Source of the DNA: Caballeronia sordidicola
GTDB taxonomy: Bacteria > Pseudomonadota > Gammaproteobacteria > Burkholderiales > Burkholderiaceae
Direction: 5' to 3'
Length of the DNA stretch: 64,000 bases
Assembly (NCBI RefSeq): GCF_002220365.1
Contig: NZ_MTHB01000046.1
Span: 1-64,000, forward strand
Shown here: in pieces, positions 18,047 to 27,513 of the stretch
Position numbering within the stretch: position 1 is the stretch's first letter
Layout of the letters: each line of letters starts with the position of its first letter
Program-made: the position numbers and the translations under genes
Notes under the pieces: generated by a model
What the model saw: only the letters and a program-made list of their open reading frames with translations
What the model was told of the DNA's origin: nothing
Database searches by the model: none

Positions 18047-19552
18047 ATGGAATCCCTCCAACCCTCTGTCACACTTCCCGCCATTGAAGAGCGACCTCCA
18101 ATCCGGCTGCTATTCACGGCGCTGATGCTCGTCATGCTGCTTGGCGCGCTCGACCAGACCATCGTTTCGACGGCGTTGCCCACCATCGTGGGCGAGCTGG
18201 GCGGGCTCGAAAGCCTGTCGTGGGTCGTGACGTCATACTTGCTGACGTCGACTATCGTGGTGCCGCTGTACGGGAAATTCGGCGATCTGTTCGGTCGTAA
18301 AGTCGTCATTCAGGCGGCAATCCTCATTTTTCTTGCCGGCTCGATCCTGTGCGGTGTCGCGCAGGACATGACCCAGTTGATCGTGTTGCGCGCGTTGCAG
18401 GGGCTCGGCGGCGGCGGTTTGATGGTCGTGACCATGGCTGCCATTGCCGACGTCATTCCGCCCGCCGAACGCGGCCGCTACCAGGGCTTGTTCGGCGGTG
18501 TATTCGGACTCGCGACGGTCGTCGGGCCGCTGCTGGGTGGCTTTATCGTCGAGCATCTGTCATGGCGCTGGATCTTCTACATCAACGTGCCGCTGGGCGT
18601 GCTTGCGCTGATTGTGATCGGACTCGTGTTCAAACCGCACGTGGCGCATGTGAAGCATAAAATCGATTACATGGGCGCCGCGTTTTTAGCCGCATCGCTC
18701 ACTTGTATCATCCTTTTTACCAGTCAGGGAGGCACGCTGCTGCCGTGGAGTTCGCCGCAGCTTTGGTTCACGCTCGCACTCGGAATCATTACGCTGGGCG
18801 GTTTTATCTACGAAGAACGGCTCGCCGACGAACCAATTATGCCGCTCGAACTCTTCAGGGAGCGCACTTTCGTGCTGAGCGGGCTGATCGGATTCATCAT
18901 CGGATTTTCGCTGTTCGGGGCGATCACGTTCCTGCCGCTGTATCTGCAAGTGGCAAAGGGTTCGACACCTTCGCAAGCCGGCCTGCAAGTGTTGCCGATG
19001 ATGGCCGGCCTATTGTCCACTTCCATCATCAGCGGCCGCCTGATCAGCCGAATTGGAAAATATCGCTGGTTCCCGATCTGCGGGACCGCGCTCGTGGCCT
19101 GCAGCATGTTCCTGCTATCCACGCTGCAACTGGATACGCCGCTTCACACCATGTACCTGTTCATGCTGCTGCTGGGGCTTGGACTTGGCATGGTCATGCA
19201 AGTGCTGGTGCTCGCCGTGCAGAATGCGGTGCCGTTCAAGAATATCGGCGTTGCTACGTCCGGAGCGACCCTGTTCCGGTCGATCGGCGGTTCAGTGGGG
19301 GTCGCAACGTTCGGCGCAATCTTTACGAACGGCCTGCATGCACGTCTGGCAGACGCTATGCCGCCGGGGGTGGAGTTACCGCGATCGATGAGGCCAACAA
19401 TGGTCCAGCACCTTCCCGCCGCCGCTCGTGATACTTATCTCAACGCATTCTCGGGATCGATGCACACCGTGTTTCTTGTGGCCGGCGCGGTCGTGCTGCT
19501 CGCGTTCGCGTTGTCCTGGTTGATGCAGGACAAGCCGCTTCGGAGCAAGTGA
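18047..19552 (+). CDS. DHA2-family multidrug exporter (EmrB/QacA type, 14 TM)
   Basis: A 501-residue drug:H+ antiporter. Motif D1-like LGALDQTIVSTALPTIVGEL is in helix 1, and motif A is GKFGDLFGRKVVIQ. The helix-5 motif C region is GLATVVGPLLGGFIVEHLSW with WRWIFYINVPLG, the classic EmrB/QacA block. The C terminus ends in a single hydrophobic helix and a basic tail. No EmrA-like adaptor gene is adjacent. It is probably controlled by the divergent TetR. Confidence 0.93.
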   Translation: MESLQPSVTLPAIEERPPIRLLFTALMLVMLLGALDQTIVSTALPTIVGELGGLESLSWVVTSYLLTSTIVVPLYGKFGDLFGRKVVIQAAILIFLAGSILCGVAQDMTQLIVLRALQGLGGGGLMVVTMAAIADVIPPAERGRYQGLFGGVFGLATVVGPLLGGFIVEHLSWRWIFYINVPLGVLALIVIGLVFKPHVAHVKHKIDYMGAAFLAASLTCIILFTSQGGTLLPWSSPQLWFTLALGIITLGGFIYEERLADEPIMPLELFRERTFVLSGLIGFIIGFSLFGAITFLPLYLQVAKGSTPSQAGLQVLPMMAGLLSTSIISGRLISRIGKYRWFPICGTALVACSMFLLSTLQLDTPLHTMYLFMLLLGLGLGMVMQVLVLAVQNAVPFKNIGVATSGATLFRSIGGSVGVATFGAIFTNGLHARLADAMPPGVELPRSMRPTMVQHLPAAARDTYLNAFSGSMHTVFLVAGAVVLLAFALSWLMQDKPLRSK

Positions 19553-19623
19553 GGGCGATGAGAGGAAGGGCGTCAGCGGCCCTTTGGTTTAAGCTGACGC
19601 ACTTTAACTTTGGAACGTCCGAA

Positions 19624-19830
19624 ATGAAGCTTACGCACATAGTGATCGCCTCGACCCTCAGCGCTTTTGCGTTTATCTCGACCGCCGCGTTGGCGGATAC
19701 CTATCATTTCGGCGAGGGCCAGTCGTCGATGTCCGGAACCGGCGGCGCTTCGCGGCACGCGCCGCCGCCCAAACATAAGAAGCACAAGACGCGACGTGCG
19801 GCCAACAACGGTACGCATTCGCATCCGTAA
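19624..19830 (+). CDS. Small secreted His/Lys-rich protein
   Basis: 68 residues from the ATG at 19624. A clear Sec signal peptide (MKLTHIVIASTLSAFAFIST) has an Ala-x-Ala cleavage site near ALA-DT. The mature peptide is about 45 residues, rich in Gly, Ser, His, Lys and Arg (HAPPPKHKKHKTRR) and ends THSHP. The function is unknown. It starts 71 bp after the exporter and may share its transcript. Confidence 0.65.
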   Translation: MKLTHIVIASTLSAFAFISTAALADTYHFGEGQSSMSGTGGASRHAPPPKHKKHKTRRAANNGTHSHP

Positions 19831-19879
19831 GCGGAGAGTCTCAGTAGCGCCCGTCGCCGCCCATCGTCCTCGAACAGGT

Positions 19880-20503
19880 TCAGCGCGTCAGCAGCTGGCG
19901 AACCCCCAGCGCGACGATCAACCCGCCGCATACTCGGTCGATCCATGCCCGGTACCCGCGGTAGCCTGACGCAATCCCCGCGTGTGACAGGACGAGCGCG
20001 ACGAAGCCGTACCACGTGGTTGCGACCAGAGCGACCATGGCCAGCATTGCCACGAAGGTGACCGGCGACATATGCGCGGGCGTGGCGGAAGCGAAGATTG
20101 CGGCGAAAAACGCGACCGACTTCGGGTTCGTGATGTTTGTCGCGAAGCCTTGCACAAATGCCTTGCGCAATCCGCCAGACACGCTCACCGCGGCCATGCC
20201 CGACGACTCGCCGGCTCGCGCCTTGACGATCAGCCGGCAGCCGAACCACATGAGATACGCTGCGCCGCCAACTTTGACGACCAGCGCCATCCAGGGGAAT
20301 GCGGCGAACACAATGCCCACGCCAAGAATGGCGCAGGTTGCCCAGAACAGGCTGACCAGGACGATGCCCGCGACGACCGCCAGGGCCTCAGAGCGCGTCG
20401 ACGACGCCGCCTTGTGCGCAACCGCGACAAAATTCGGTCCGGGAATAACCACGCCTGCAATATAGACAGACAAAACAGCCAAGACTGCGGATGAATCGAC
20501 CAC
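19880..20503 (-). CDS. LysE/RhtB-family amino-acid exporter
   Basis: A 207-residue LysE-superfamily protein with six predicted helices: AVLSVYIAGVVIPGPNFVAV carries the family PGPN motif, and FATNITNPKSVAFFAAIF carries the conserved NPK motif. It exports an amino acid or similar small compound, not identifiable from sequence. It is divergent from a LysR gene across about 214 bp, the usual arrangement for this exporter class. Confidence 0.9.
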   Translation of the reverse strand: MVDSSAVLAVLSVYIAGVVIPGPNFVAVAHKAASSTRSEALAVVAGIVLVSLFWATCAILGVGIVFAAFPWMALVVKVGGAAYLMWFGCRLIVKARAGESSGMAAVSVSGGLRKAFVQGFATNITNPKSVAFFAAIFASATPAHMSPVTFVAMLAMVALVATTWYGFVALVLSHAGIASGYRGYRAWIDRVCGGLIVALGVRQLLTR

Positions 20504-20717
20504 GTCGTCGCTCCCTCGTTGATCGACGCGCGGGAAGGCGGCGTCGGCGAATGCATTATCGCTGACGTCTGTTCAAGCGTTGATGAAAACCCTGCGTACA
20601 TAACCGTTTTGCTTGCAGAAAGCCGTCCCTCGACCGTACCGGTATTGCCGGCGCTGAACCGCCATTCATTTCACGATAGCATGAGCTCCAATCGATTGAT
20701 GACAGGAGCGCATGTTC

Positions 20718-21647
20718 ATGAGTTTCGATGAAAGAATGCTGAACGGCATGGGCGTATTGAGCGCGATCGTCGACAGCGGGAGTTTTGCCGCCGCCAGCGA
20801 AGCGCTCGATATGTCGCAATCCGGAGTGAGCCGCTCCGTGGCACGGCTCGAAGCCCGACTGGGTATCCGGCTGTTCGACCGTACGACACGCTCAGTCAAG
20901 CTCACCGACGAAGGGCGGCGTTTCTACGAGCAGATCGTGCCGTTGCTAAGCGGACTTGAAGAAGCGGCGGCGTCTGCGTCGCAAGGGGCAACTGCGGTTC
21001 GCGGGCGCTTGCGCGTGAATATCGATCCGTTCTTTTCGCGCCTGTTCCTTGGACCGCGGCTCGGCGCGTTCGTGGAGAAATATCCAGAACTGCAACTCGA
21101 CCTGATCACGCGCGATCAGCTTGGCGATATGGTCGCGGACGGTTTCGACCTCGCCGTTCGCTTTGGTGAGCCGCGCGAATCCACGCTGATCGCGCGCAAG
21201 CTGCTGGATACACGCGTCATTACCGTGGCATCGCCGGGGTACATCAAGAAACACGGCCGCCCGCTCGCCCCAGCCGATCTCGAACGCGAGCCGCATACGT
21301 GCATTCATTTCCGCGATCCCGAAACCGGGCGCCCCTTCCAGTGGGAATTTCATCGCGGCAAGAAGAAGGTCCTCATTGCCGCCCGGGGACGTCTGAGCGC
21401 GAACGACGTGGGGACCATGCACGGCGTATGTCTCGCAGGACACGGGGTTGCGCAGGTCCTCGCGCTCGGCACCGAGCAACTGCTGGCGAGCGGCCGGTTG
21501 GTGGACCTGTTTCCCGATTGGCCCGACGAGACCTTTCCGCTCTATGCAGCCTATCCGTCGCGCCATCACCTGCCGGCCAAAGTGAGGGCATTCTTCGACT
21601 TCATCGTTTCATTGACGGGCACGCCGATAGAGGAGCTGACTGCATAG
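20718..21647 (+). CDS. LysR-family transcriptional regulator
   Basis: A 309-residue LTTR. The winged helix-turn-helix is at about residues 10-60 (IVDSGSFAAASEALDMSQSG, then VSRSVARLEARLGIRLFDRT). The C-terminal periplasmic-binding-like effector domain begins near RGRLRVNIDPFF. AGGAG at 20704-20708 is only 3 nt from the ATG at 20712 but 9 nt from the ATG at 20718, so the second is chosen. The closest candidate target is the divergent LysE exporter. Confidence 0.9.
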   Translation: MSFDERMLNGMGVLSAIVDSGSFAAASEALDMSQSGVSRSVARLEARLGIRLFDRTTRSVKLTDEGRRFYEQIVPLLSGLEEAAASASQGATAVRGRLRVNIDPFFSRLFLGPRLGAFVEKYPELQLDLITRDQLGDMVADGFDLAVRFGEPRESTLIARKLLDTRVITVASPGYIKKHGRPLAPADLEREPHTCIHFRDPETGRPFQWEFHRGKKKVLIAARGRLSANDVGTMHGVCLAGHGVAQVLALGTEQLLASGRLVDLFPDWPDETFPLYAAYPSRHHLPAKVRAFFDFIVSLTGTPIEELTA

Positions 21648-22224
21648 GATAACTATCGGACTAACGATTCACGCGAATATCCGCGTCCCCCGGAACCGTG
21701 GCCGTCAACTCGCCAAGGCTCGCCACCGTTCCTGTAAAGAACCAGCTTGTCGACCGGTGCACGGACTGGGCCGTGAAAACCCGAGAGCGATTTTCGAGGC
21801 TGCGGACAACCGGCGAATGCGCACCGCGCACCCATCGACCTAAACGTTTGCAACATCTGCTTTATTCCATTCGGCCGCCAACTCTCCACGATACGAACCG
21901 CAAAAAATAGTTTGTGTGAATGGAATATCTGCAAGGCGCCAGCTGTTCTCCTCGCGCCGGCCTGGGAGCCGGTGAACGTTTCCGATTGGCAGTAGATTTT
22001 AATTAGGAATAGAAAACAAAATCCAATGCTGTTCACCATGGAATAAATGTTTTGGTGTGCACGTTCAGACTGGGACGATCGAAGGCTTCAAGGAGACGGG
22101 CAACCCGCCGCTAAGGCCGGCAAGCGCGCTCATTCCAGCGATTCCAACTCGTCTGTTGGCCGGGCGTCACCAAAGCAGAGTCGACATCGGCGAACACCAT
22201 TCGGACCAAAAGAGGAGAAAAGCA
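21648..22224. other. 577-bp gene-free stretch before the TIGR03118-like lipoprotein
   Basis: No convincing ORF. The middle (21850-22040) is AT-rich with TTTTAATTAGGAATAGAAAAC. The last 180 bp could be a long 5' leader with a small GGG-CAA-CCC hairpin near 22097. I saw no known riboswitch core. Confidence 0.6.
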
Positions 22225-23322
22225 ATGAAATTTCGGCAGAAGCTTACTGTGTCAGTGCTACTGGGCGTAGCCGTTGCAACGCTGGCGGCATGCGGCGGCA
22301 GTGATTCCAACTCAAACAACGCGCCGCCCGTCGGTCCGTTCAAATCCACCGTACTGGTCTCCGACGGCAGCAGCGCGGCACCTCACACCGACGCCAACCT
22401 GCAAAACGGGTGGGGCATCGCCTTCAATCCAACCGGCGTAGTGTGGGTCTCCGATAACACGACGAGCAAGTCGACGCTGTACGACGGCAACGGTGTCGTA
22501 CAGTCGCTGGTGGTAACGATTCCGCCGGCGGCGGGCGGCCAGACCGGCGGGCCGACGGGCATCGTGTTCAACACCAGCACCGACTTCCAGGTCACGGCAA
22601 ACGGCAACACCAGCAACGCACTGTTTATCTGGGCAACGGAAGCCGGGACGATTGCAGGCTGGTCGCCCAAGGTGCTGCCGACCATGGCCGTGAAGGCCTA
22701 TGACGACGGCGCCGGCGGCGCGGTGTACAAAGGCCTCGCCATTGGCAAGAACGCGACTGCCAATCTCTTGTATGCGACCGACTTCCACAACGGCAAGGTC
22801 GATGTCTTCGACAAATCCTTCAACAAGGTGCAACTCGATGGCCTGTTCCAGGACCCCACGCTGCCCCCGGGTTTTGCGCCTTTCGGCATCAGCGTGACGG
22901 GCAGCACGGTCTTCGTCACCTATGCCAAGGTGGGGCAGGACGGACGCACGCAAGTGAATGGTCCAGGCAATGGCCTGATTGATACCTTCGATACCGACGG
23001 TCGCTTCGTCAAGCGCATCGCCACGAACGGCTCCCTGAATTCGCCGTGGGGCATCGCCATGGCGCCGGCGAATTTCGGCGGCGCAAGCAACGACCTGCTG
23101 ATCGGCAATTTCGGTGACGGCACCATCGATGCGTTCAACCCGGCTACCGGTGCGTTCATTGGCGCGCTGACCCAGGCCAATGGCACGGCGATCCAGCAAA
23201 AGGGCATCTGGGGCATCTCGTTCGGCAACAACGTTGACAACCAGCCGCTCAATACACTCTTCTTCGCGGCAGGCCCGAGCCCGACGACCGGCATTTACGG
23301 CCGTATCGACATCGCACAATAG
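22225..23322 (+). CDS. TIGR03118-family lipoprotein, NHL-like beta-propeller repeats
   Basis: A 365-residue precursor. The start at 22225 has AGGAG 7 nt upstream; the signal peptide MKFRQKLTVSVLLGVAVATL ends in lipobox L20-A-A-C23. The mature protein has repeated strand motifs (NGWGIAFNPTGVVWVSDN; GISVTGSTVFVTYAK; NDLLIGNFGDGTIDAFNP) like NHL/beta-propeller blades. It matches my recollection of the TIGR03118 family of unknown function. A Ser/Asn-rich linker follows the lipid anchor. It is predicted to be membrane-anchored in the periplasm or on the surface, and is monocistronic. Confidence 0.8.
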   Translation: MKFRQKLTVSVLLGVAVATLAACGGSDSNSNNAPPVGPFKSTVLVSDGSSAAPHTDANLQNGWGIAFNPTGVVWVSDNTTSKSTLYDGNGVVQSLVVTIPPAAGGQTGGPTGIVFNTSTDFQVTANGNTSNALFIWATEAGTIAGWSPKVLPTMAVKAYDDGAGGAVYKGLAIGKNATANLLYATDFHNGKVDVFDKSFNKVQLDGLFQDPTLPPGFAPFGISVTGSTVFVTYAKVGQDGRTQVNGPGNGLIDTFDTDGRFVKRIATNGSLNSPWGIAMAPANFGGASNDLLIGNFGDGTIDAFNPATGAFIGALTQANGTAIQQKGIWGISFGNNVDNQPLNTLFFAAGPSPTTGIYGRIDIAQ

Positions 23323-23707
23323 CCCGAATACCCGTCCCGCTCGCCGTCCCGATCGCAACGGCGGCGAGCGCTGCCTGATCAATGCCCGGGCTGCTCCCGC
23401 CGCGCGCTACATGCCGCTCTTCATGACGAGACTCATGGTCTGACTCACCAATCGGACTTACAATCGCGTTGCACAAAATTGATTCAATAGGCTGCACAGG
23501 CCGAGATGCCCAGCCGCACAAGGCTCTCGAGAATAGCCATCGGGATTTTCACCAACTCCCTTATTTTTTTGGCTTGGTAACCTGCTGCGGTTCTATGGCG
23601 GACACAATCCGCGGAATGTAAGCTGTCCGGCGCCGAGGGGCCTCACGCCGGACGAACCCGGGTACCGACCTATCCGGGACGTACTGACCACCTATGGAGT
23701 AAAAACA
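23323..23707. other. 385-bp gene-free stretch with one hairpin
   Basis: A 9-bp stem, CGCTCGCCG (23338-23346) with CGGCGAGCG (23362-23370), follows the lipoprotein stop and is the only terminator candidate; it lacks a T-run. The rest holds TTATTTTTTTGGC near 23570 and the promoter of the next gene. No ORF is credible. Confidence 0.55.
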
Positions 23708-24499
23708 GTGAAAAAACTGCTCGCGGCTTTGACGATTTCCTTGCTCGCCGTCACATCGATCACCTCCGTCACCGCCAATGCGAAGGATTACTCGACCATC
23801 CGTTTCGGCGTCGACGCCTCTTATGCCCCGTTCGAATCGAAAGGTCCGGATGGCAAGCTGGTCGGCTTCGATATCGACCTCGGCAATGAAATCTGCGCGC
23901 GCCTGCATGCGAAGTGCGTATGGGTGGAAAACGATTTCGACGGCATGATCCCGGCCTTGAAGGCGAAGAAGTTCGACGGCGTGCTGTCGTCGATGTCCAT
24001 GACGCCGCAACGCGCCGAACAAATTGCATTCTCGAGCAAGCTGTTCAACACGCCGACCCGCCTGATCGCCAAGAAGGGCAGCGGCATCCTGCCGACACCT
24101 GATGGCCTGAAGGGCAAGACGGTAGGCGTGGAACAAGGCACGATCCAGGAAACCTACGCCAAGACCTATTGGGCGCCCAAGGGTGTAACGGTTACGCCGT
24201 ACCAGAACCAGGACGGCGTCTACGCCGACTTGCAAGCTGGACGCCTGGATGCAGCGCTGCAAGATGCCGTGCAAGCTGAGGTGGGTTTCCTGAAGACGCC
24301 GCGCGGTACGGGTTACGAGTTCGTGGGCAAGGATCTGGTCGATCCGACGATCCTCGGCAATGGCGCTGGCATTGGCCTGCGCAAGGAAGACACCGACCTG
24401 AAGGCACAGATCGACAAGGCAATCGCCTCGATCATCAAGGACGGCACGTACAAGAAGCTTGAGAAGAAGTACTTCGACTTCGACGTGTACGGCAGCTAA
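23708..24499 (+). CDS. Periplasmic amino-acid-binding protein of an ABC importer (Lys/Arg/Orn/His type)
   Basis: A 263-residue solute-binding protein (SBP_bac_3 family) starting with GTG; GGAG precedes. The signal peptide MKKLLAALTISLLAVTSITS ends near VTANA. Mature signatures are IRFGVDASYAPFESKGPDGK, LVGFDIDLGNEICARL, the ligand-binding VLSSMSMTPQRAEQIAFS, and GAGIGLRKEDTDLKAQIDKA. The best match in style is ArgT/HisJ. No permease or ATPase gene is adjacent, so its partners lie elsewhere. A strong terminator follows. Confidence 0.9.
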   Translation: MKKLLAALTISLLAVTSITSVTANAKDYSTIRFGVDASYAPFESKGPDGKLVGFDIDLGNEICARLHAKCVWVENDFDGMIPALKAKKFDGVLSSMSMTPQRAEQIAFSSKLFNTPTRLIAKKGSGILPTPDGLKGKTVGVEQGTIQETYAKTYWAPKGVTVTPYQNQDGVYADLQAGRLDAALQDAVQAEVGFLKTPRGTGYEFVGKDLVDPTILGNGAGIGLRKEDTDLKAQIDKAIASIIKDGTYKKLEKKYFDFDVYGS

Positions 24500-24557
24500 G
24501 CAGTCCCTTGGCCTGAGTCCGGAACGCGTTCCGGGCACAGCTTGAGCGCTTGAGACA

Positions 24558-24594
24558 ACGGGCTTCGCGACAGACGCGGAGCCCGTTTTGTTTT
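24558..24594 (+). terminator. Rho-independent terminator after the binding-protein gene
   Basis: A 12-bp stem ACGGGCTTCGCG (24558-24569) and CGCGGAGCCCGT (24575-24586), with one T-G wobble and a 5-nt loop, is followed by TTTTGTTTT. The 311 bp from 24500 to 24810 contain only this and the leader of the next gene. Confidence 0.9.
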
Positions 24595-24810
24595 CAGCGT
24601 CTTTTTCGCTTGGCGCGGCAATACCGCCGTTTTCAGCTAAGATCGAATGTCTGGGGCAGGAGGCGCCGCGGGCAACTCGTCAGGTGATAACTGGTGCAGC
24701 CGGTGTGCAGCAAACCCGGCGCCCGTCGCGAACGCTCCGCCCAACTCTCCTGAACACGCCGACACTTTTCCCAAGCGCGACGCGTATCCGAGCGCCGTGC
24801 ACCGACAATC

Positions 24811-25926
24811 ATGCAAACCAAAACGCACACCCTGATTTCGCCGTCGATCGGCACCACCCGCCATGTCCTGAGTTTTCACTACGGCCCGGGCGGCGGCGAA
24901 AAGATCTATATCCAGTCCTCGCTGCATGCCGATGAACTTCCCGGCATGCTGGTCGCCTGGCGTCTGCGGCGCCAACTGGCCGAATTCGAAGCGGCGGGCA
25001 AGCTGCATGGCGAAGTGGTGATCGTGCCGGTATCGAACCCGATCGGGTTGAACCAGAACATGCACGGCACCCTGCTCGGGCGTTTCGAGCTGAACAGCGG
25101 CCACAACTTCAACCGCAATTTCCACGACCTGGCAGCGCTGATCGCGCCGCGTATAGAAGGCCGGCTGTCCGGGGACAGCAATGCCAACAAGCTTGCTGTG
25201 CGCCGCGCGATGCGTGAGGCACTGGACGAGCAAAAACCGCAAACCGAGCTTGAGTCGCAACGTCTGGCGTTGCAAAAGCTCTCTTACGATGCCGATGTCG
25301 TGCTCGACCTTCATTGTGACCTCGACGCCGCGCTGCACATCTACACCAACCCGGATATCTGGGACGAAGTCGAGCCGCTTGCCCGATACCTGGATTCGAA
25401 GGCTTCCTTGCTGGCGTTGAATTCAGTGGGTAACCCGTTCGACGAGATTCACAGTTTCTGCTGGTCGGACCTGCGAGCCAAGTTTGGCGATCGTTTCCCG
25501 GTACCTAATGGCGGCATTTCGGTGACGGTGGAACTGCGCAGCCAGCACGACGTATCGTATGAATTTGCCGATGCTGACGCACAAGGCATCATCAATTACC
25601 TGATGCATCGCGGCGTGATCGACGCGACTGCGCCCGCCATGCCGGCGCTTTCTTATCCGGCGACGCCGCTTGCCGGCGCCGAACCCATTGTTGCTCCTGT
25701 GAGCGGCGTACTGGTGTTTCGCGCGAAGGTCGGGGCGCTGGTCAAAGCCGGCGATGCAATTGCCGATGTGGTCGATCCGCTGACGGATACCGTTACGCCC
25801 TTGAATTGCGTGACCACCGGTGTGCTGTATGCGCGGCAGATTGCACGGTTTGCTACCGCGGGGATGGAAGTGGCCCGGGTCGCCAGTGCGACTGCTTATA
25901 GGACAGGGTCATTGTTATCGGCGTAG
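24811..25926 (+). CDS. Succinylglutamate desuccinylase/aspartoacylase-family metalloenzyme
   Basis: A 371-residue M14-like zinc deacylase. Zinc ligands are visible as SLHADELPG (H and E near residues 31-34) and the later VVLDLHCD histidine. SGHNFNRNFHDL is the Asn-Arg substrate-binding segment. The C-terminal 80 residues (PIVAPVSGVLVFRAKVGALV with KAGDAIADVVDP) form a lipoyl-like barrel typical of AstE/AspA relatives. The usual astCADBE neighbours are absent, so the substrate is unassigned. It follows a basic-amino-acid-binding protein, which is suggestive only. Confidence 0.88.
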   Translation: MQTKTHTLISPSIGTTRHVLSFHYGPGGGEKIYIQSSLHADELPGMLVAWRLRRQLAEFEAAGKLHGEVVIVPVSNPIGLNQNMHGTLLGRFELNSGHNFNRNFHDLAALIAPRIEGRLSGDSNANKLAVRRAMREALDEQKPQTELESQRLALQKLSYDADVVLDLHCDLDAALHIYTNPDIWDEVEPLARYLDSKASLLALNSVGNPFDEIHSFCWSDLRAKFGDRFPVPNGGISVTVELRSQHDVSYEFADADAQGIINYLMHRGVIDATAPAMPALSYPATPLAGAEPIVAPVSGVLVFRAKVGALVKAGDAIADVVDPLTDTVTPLNCVTTGVLYARQIARFATAGMEVARVASATAYRTGSLLSA

Positions 25927-25983
25927 GGGCATTGGAGAGCACCGCGGCCCGGCAAAAACCGAAGCCCCGAAGCCCAAAAGCCC

Positions 25984-26015
25984 AAAAGCAAAAGGGCTAC
26001 CAACCTCGGTAGCCC
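25984..26015 (-). terminator. Rho-independent terminator for flhDC
   Basis: On the minus strand, GGGCTACC, a 6-nt loop and GGTAGCCC (plus 25994-26015) are followed by TTTTGCTTTTGGG. The T-run is on the minus-strand side, so it ends flhDC transcripts about 100 nt past flhC. Confidence 0.8.
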
Positions 26016-26115
26016 CAAAAATTCCAACACCCCTTAAAAACTTAAAATAACAGCAACGGGTCCTGCAGCCACCCCATCGAACGATGGTCCTCGGGGCCGC
26101 CGGTCCGCTTACCGC

Positions 26116-26775
26116 CTAAGCAGCCTGTGCAATCAGGCTTTCTGTGCGCGGCTGTAACATCGCCGCGTGTTCGAGCACCGTCGGTTCCGGCACTTCGTTA
26201 GTCGATACCAAACTCAACTCCAACAGCGCGGTCTCAAGGCTCGCCTGACGGGCGGCCGCCGCTTTCTTGGTCTTCCCCGCGCGTGACGGCGGCTGACAAG
26301 CCCCGCACACCACGTTTTCCTGCAAATCATGTTTGTGCGCGATGAACTTTCCAGTGCAGCGGCAGCATTTCGTGAGCTGCAGCATGCCCGCATCGAAAAA
26401 GCGCACAAGGGTCCAGGCCCGCGTTAGATCAAGTACCGCCTCGACATCGCTATTCCTGCAATGTTCGAGATACAACCGATACCCCTTCGTCAGGGCATCG
26501 AGGTGCGAGCAATCCGCTTCTTTCTTCAGGAACACATATGTGTTGTAGAAGAGCGAAGCATGGATGTTCGCGAGCCACGTCATATACCAGTCAGCCGAGA
26601 AAGGCAGCATGCCCTTCGGCGGCGATACGCCCTTCACCTCGCGATACAACCGGATCATCCGGTCACGCGACAGTGTCAGTTCACTTTCGAGCACCTGCAT
26701 CCGCGCCCCGAGTTCGATCAATGCGATCGCGCGGAAAACTTCTTGTGCATCTTCGGTGAGGCTCTTCTTAAGCAT
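26116..26775 (-). CDS. flhC: Flagellar master regulator subunit FlhC
   Basis: A 219-residue FlhC, longer than the 192 of E. coli because of a C-terminal extension. It has the cysteine zinc site CCRC (after MLQLTK) and CGAC (in NVVCGACQPP), spaced as in FlhC, and the opening LTEDAQEVFRAIALIELGAR. FlhC joins FlhD in an FlhD4C2 complex that activates class II flagellar promoters. It starts 15 bp after flhD, forming the standard operon. The flagellar class II genes are outside the window. Confidence 0.96.
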   Translation of the reverse strand: MLKKSLTEDAQEVFRAIALIELGARMQVLESELTLSRDRMIRLYREVKGVSPPKGMLPFSADWYMTWLANIHASLFYNTYVFLKKEADCSHLDALTKGYRLYLEHCRNSDVEAVLDLTRAWTLVRFFDAGMLQLTKCCRCTGKFIAHKHDLQENVVCGACQPPSRAGKTKKAAAARQASLETALLELSLVSTNEVPEPTVLEHAAMLQPRTESLIAQAA

Positions 26776-26790
26776 GGCGCGCTCTCGTGC

Positions 26791-27108
26791 TTAGAGGAAC
26801 TGTTCTGCTGGCTGACCGGCCAGCAAGATGGCTGCGTGCGTCGGCGCAATATCCGCATGCTTCGCGGGCGACGTGAGAGCGGCCAGCATGGTGTGATCGT
26901 TGAAACGGAAAAAACACAGCAACTGATCTGAAGCCGCCAGTTTGACAACCTGCGCGAGCGTCAGCCCAGACAGAAGGTCGGCGAGTTCCTTAGACAAACC
27001 CAGTCGAAACATCCCGATAGCACGGTCATCTCGCAACATACGTTGCGCGAGCATGATGTACGACAAGTTGATTTCTCGAATCGAGTCCAGCGTTTCGCGA
27101 CCGTTCAT
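26791..27108 (-). CDS. flhD: Flagellar master regulator subunit FlhD
   Basis: A 105-residue FlhD, family-typical length. It opens with LDSIREINLSYIMLAQRMLR, the diagnostic block, followed by IGMFRLGLSKELADLLSGLT and ASDQLLCFFRFNDHTML. It is first in the flhD-flhC operon. Upstream lies 677 bp without genes, a long class I control region. Confidence 0.96.
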   Translation of the reverse strand: MNGRETLDSIREINLSYIMLAQRMLRDDRAIGMFRLGLSKELADLLSGLTLAQVVKLAASDQLLCFFRFNDHTMLAALTSPAKHADIAPTHAAILLAGQPAEQFL

Positions 27109-27225
27109 GATTTTCCCGCGTTCGATATAAACCCCGAGTACCCTGCCGGCATTTTTTGCCAGCTATCTTTTTTGCCTAGCCAAACGTTTGTTCTGTTCGG
27201 CTACGTTTAAACTTTGTTTCAGTGA

Positions 27226-27241
27226 GTTACATCTTGTAACA
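27226..27241. promoter_or_regulatory. Inverted GTTACA/TGTAAC site, flhDC region, site 1
   Basis: GTTACA-TCT-TGTAAC (27226-27240) has perfect 6-bp arms, and the right arm continues as TTGTAACA. It is the copy nearest flhD, about 120 bp before its start. Confidence 0.5.
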
Positions 27242-27344
27242 ACACTGTGAAACGGATTGTAAGTACCACGCAGCGGGAAATCAAGAACATCTCAATAATA
27301 AATTTCCATAAAACAACAGAGAGAAACGGTAATTTTTTCTTGAA

Positions 27345-27354
27345 GTTGTAACAG
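27345..27354. promoter_or_regulatory. GTTGTAACAG repeat, flhDC region, site 2
   Basis: A 10-bp exact copy of the motif at sites 3 and 4; with site 3 the match extends to GAAGTTGTAACAG. Confidence 0.5.
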
Positions 27355-27513
27355 GAAAGTGTGACCGATTTTTGGCGGCTATTTTGGAGCGAAAAGGACC
27401 GGGTCAATTGACAGAAGATTTGCTTGTCGGTTGATTTCGTAGGGAAAAAACGGATGGGGCGAATAGTCGGTTGACATGCCCAACGAATTAGATGGATTGC
27501 GATGAATGGCGAA

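Noticed and set aside
22080-22140. Possible riboswitch in the leader of the TIGR03118-like gene
   Set aside because: A small hairpin and GC-rich stretch are present, but no conserved core of a known class could be matched.
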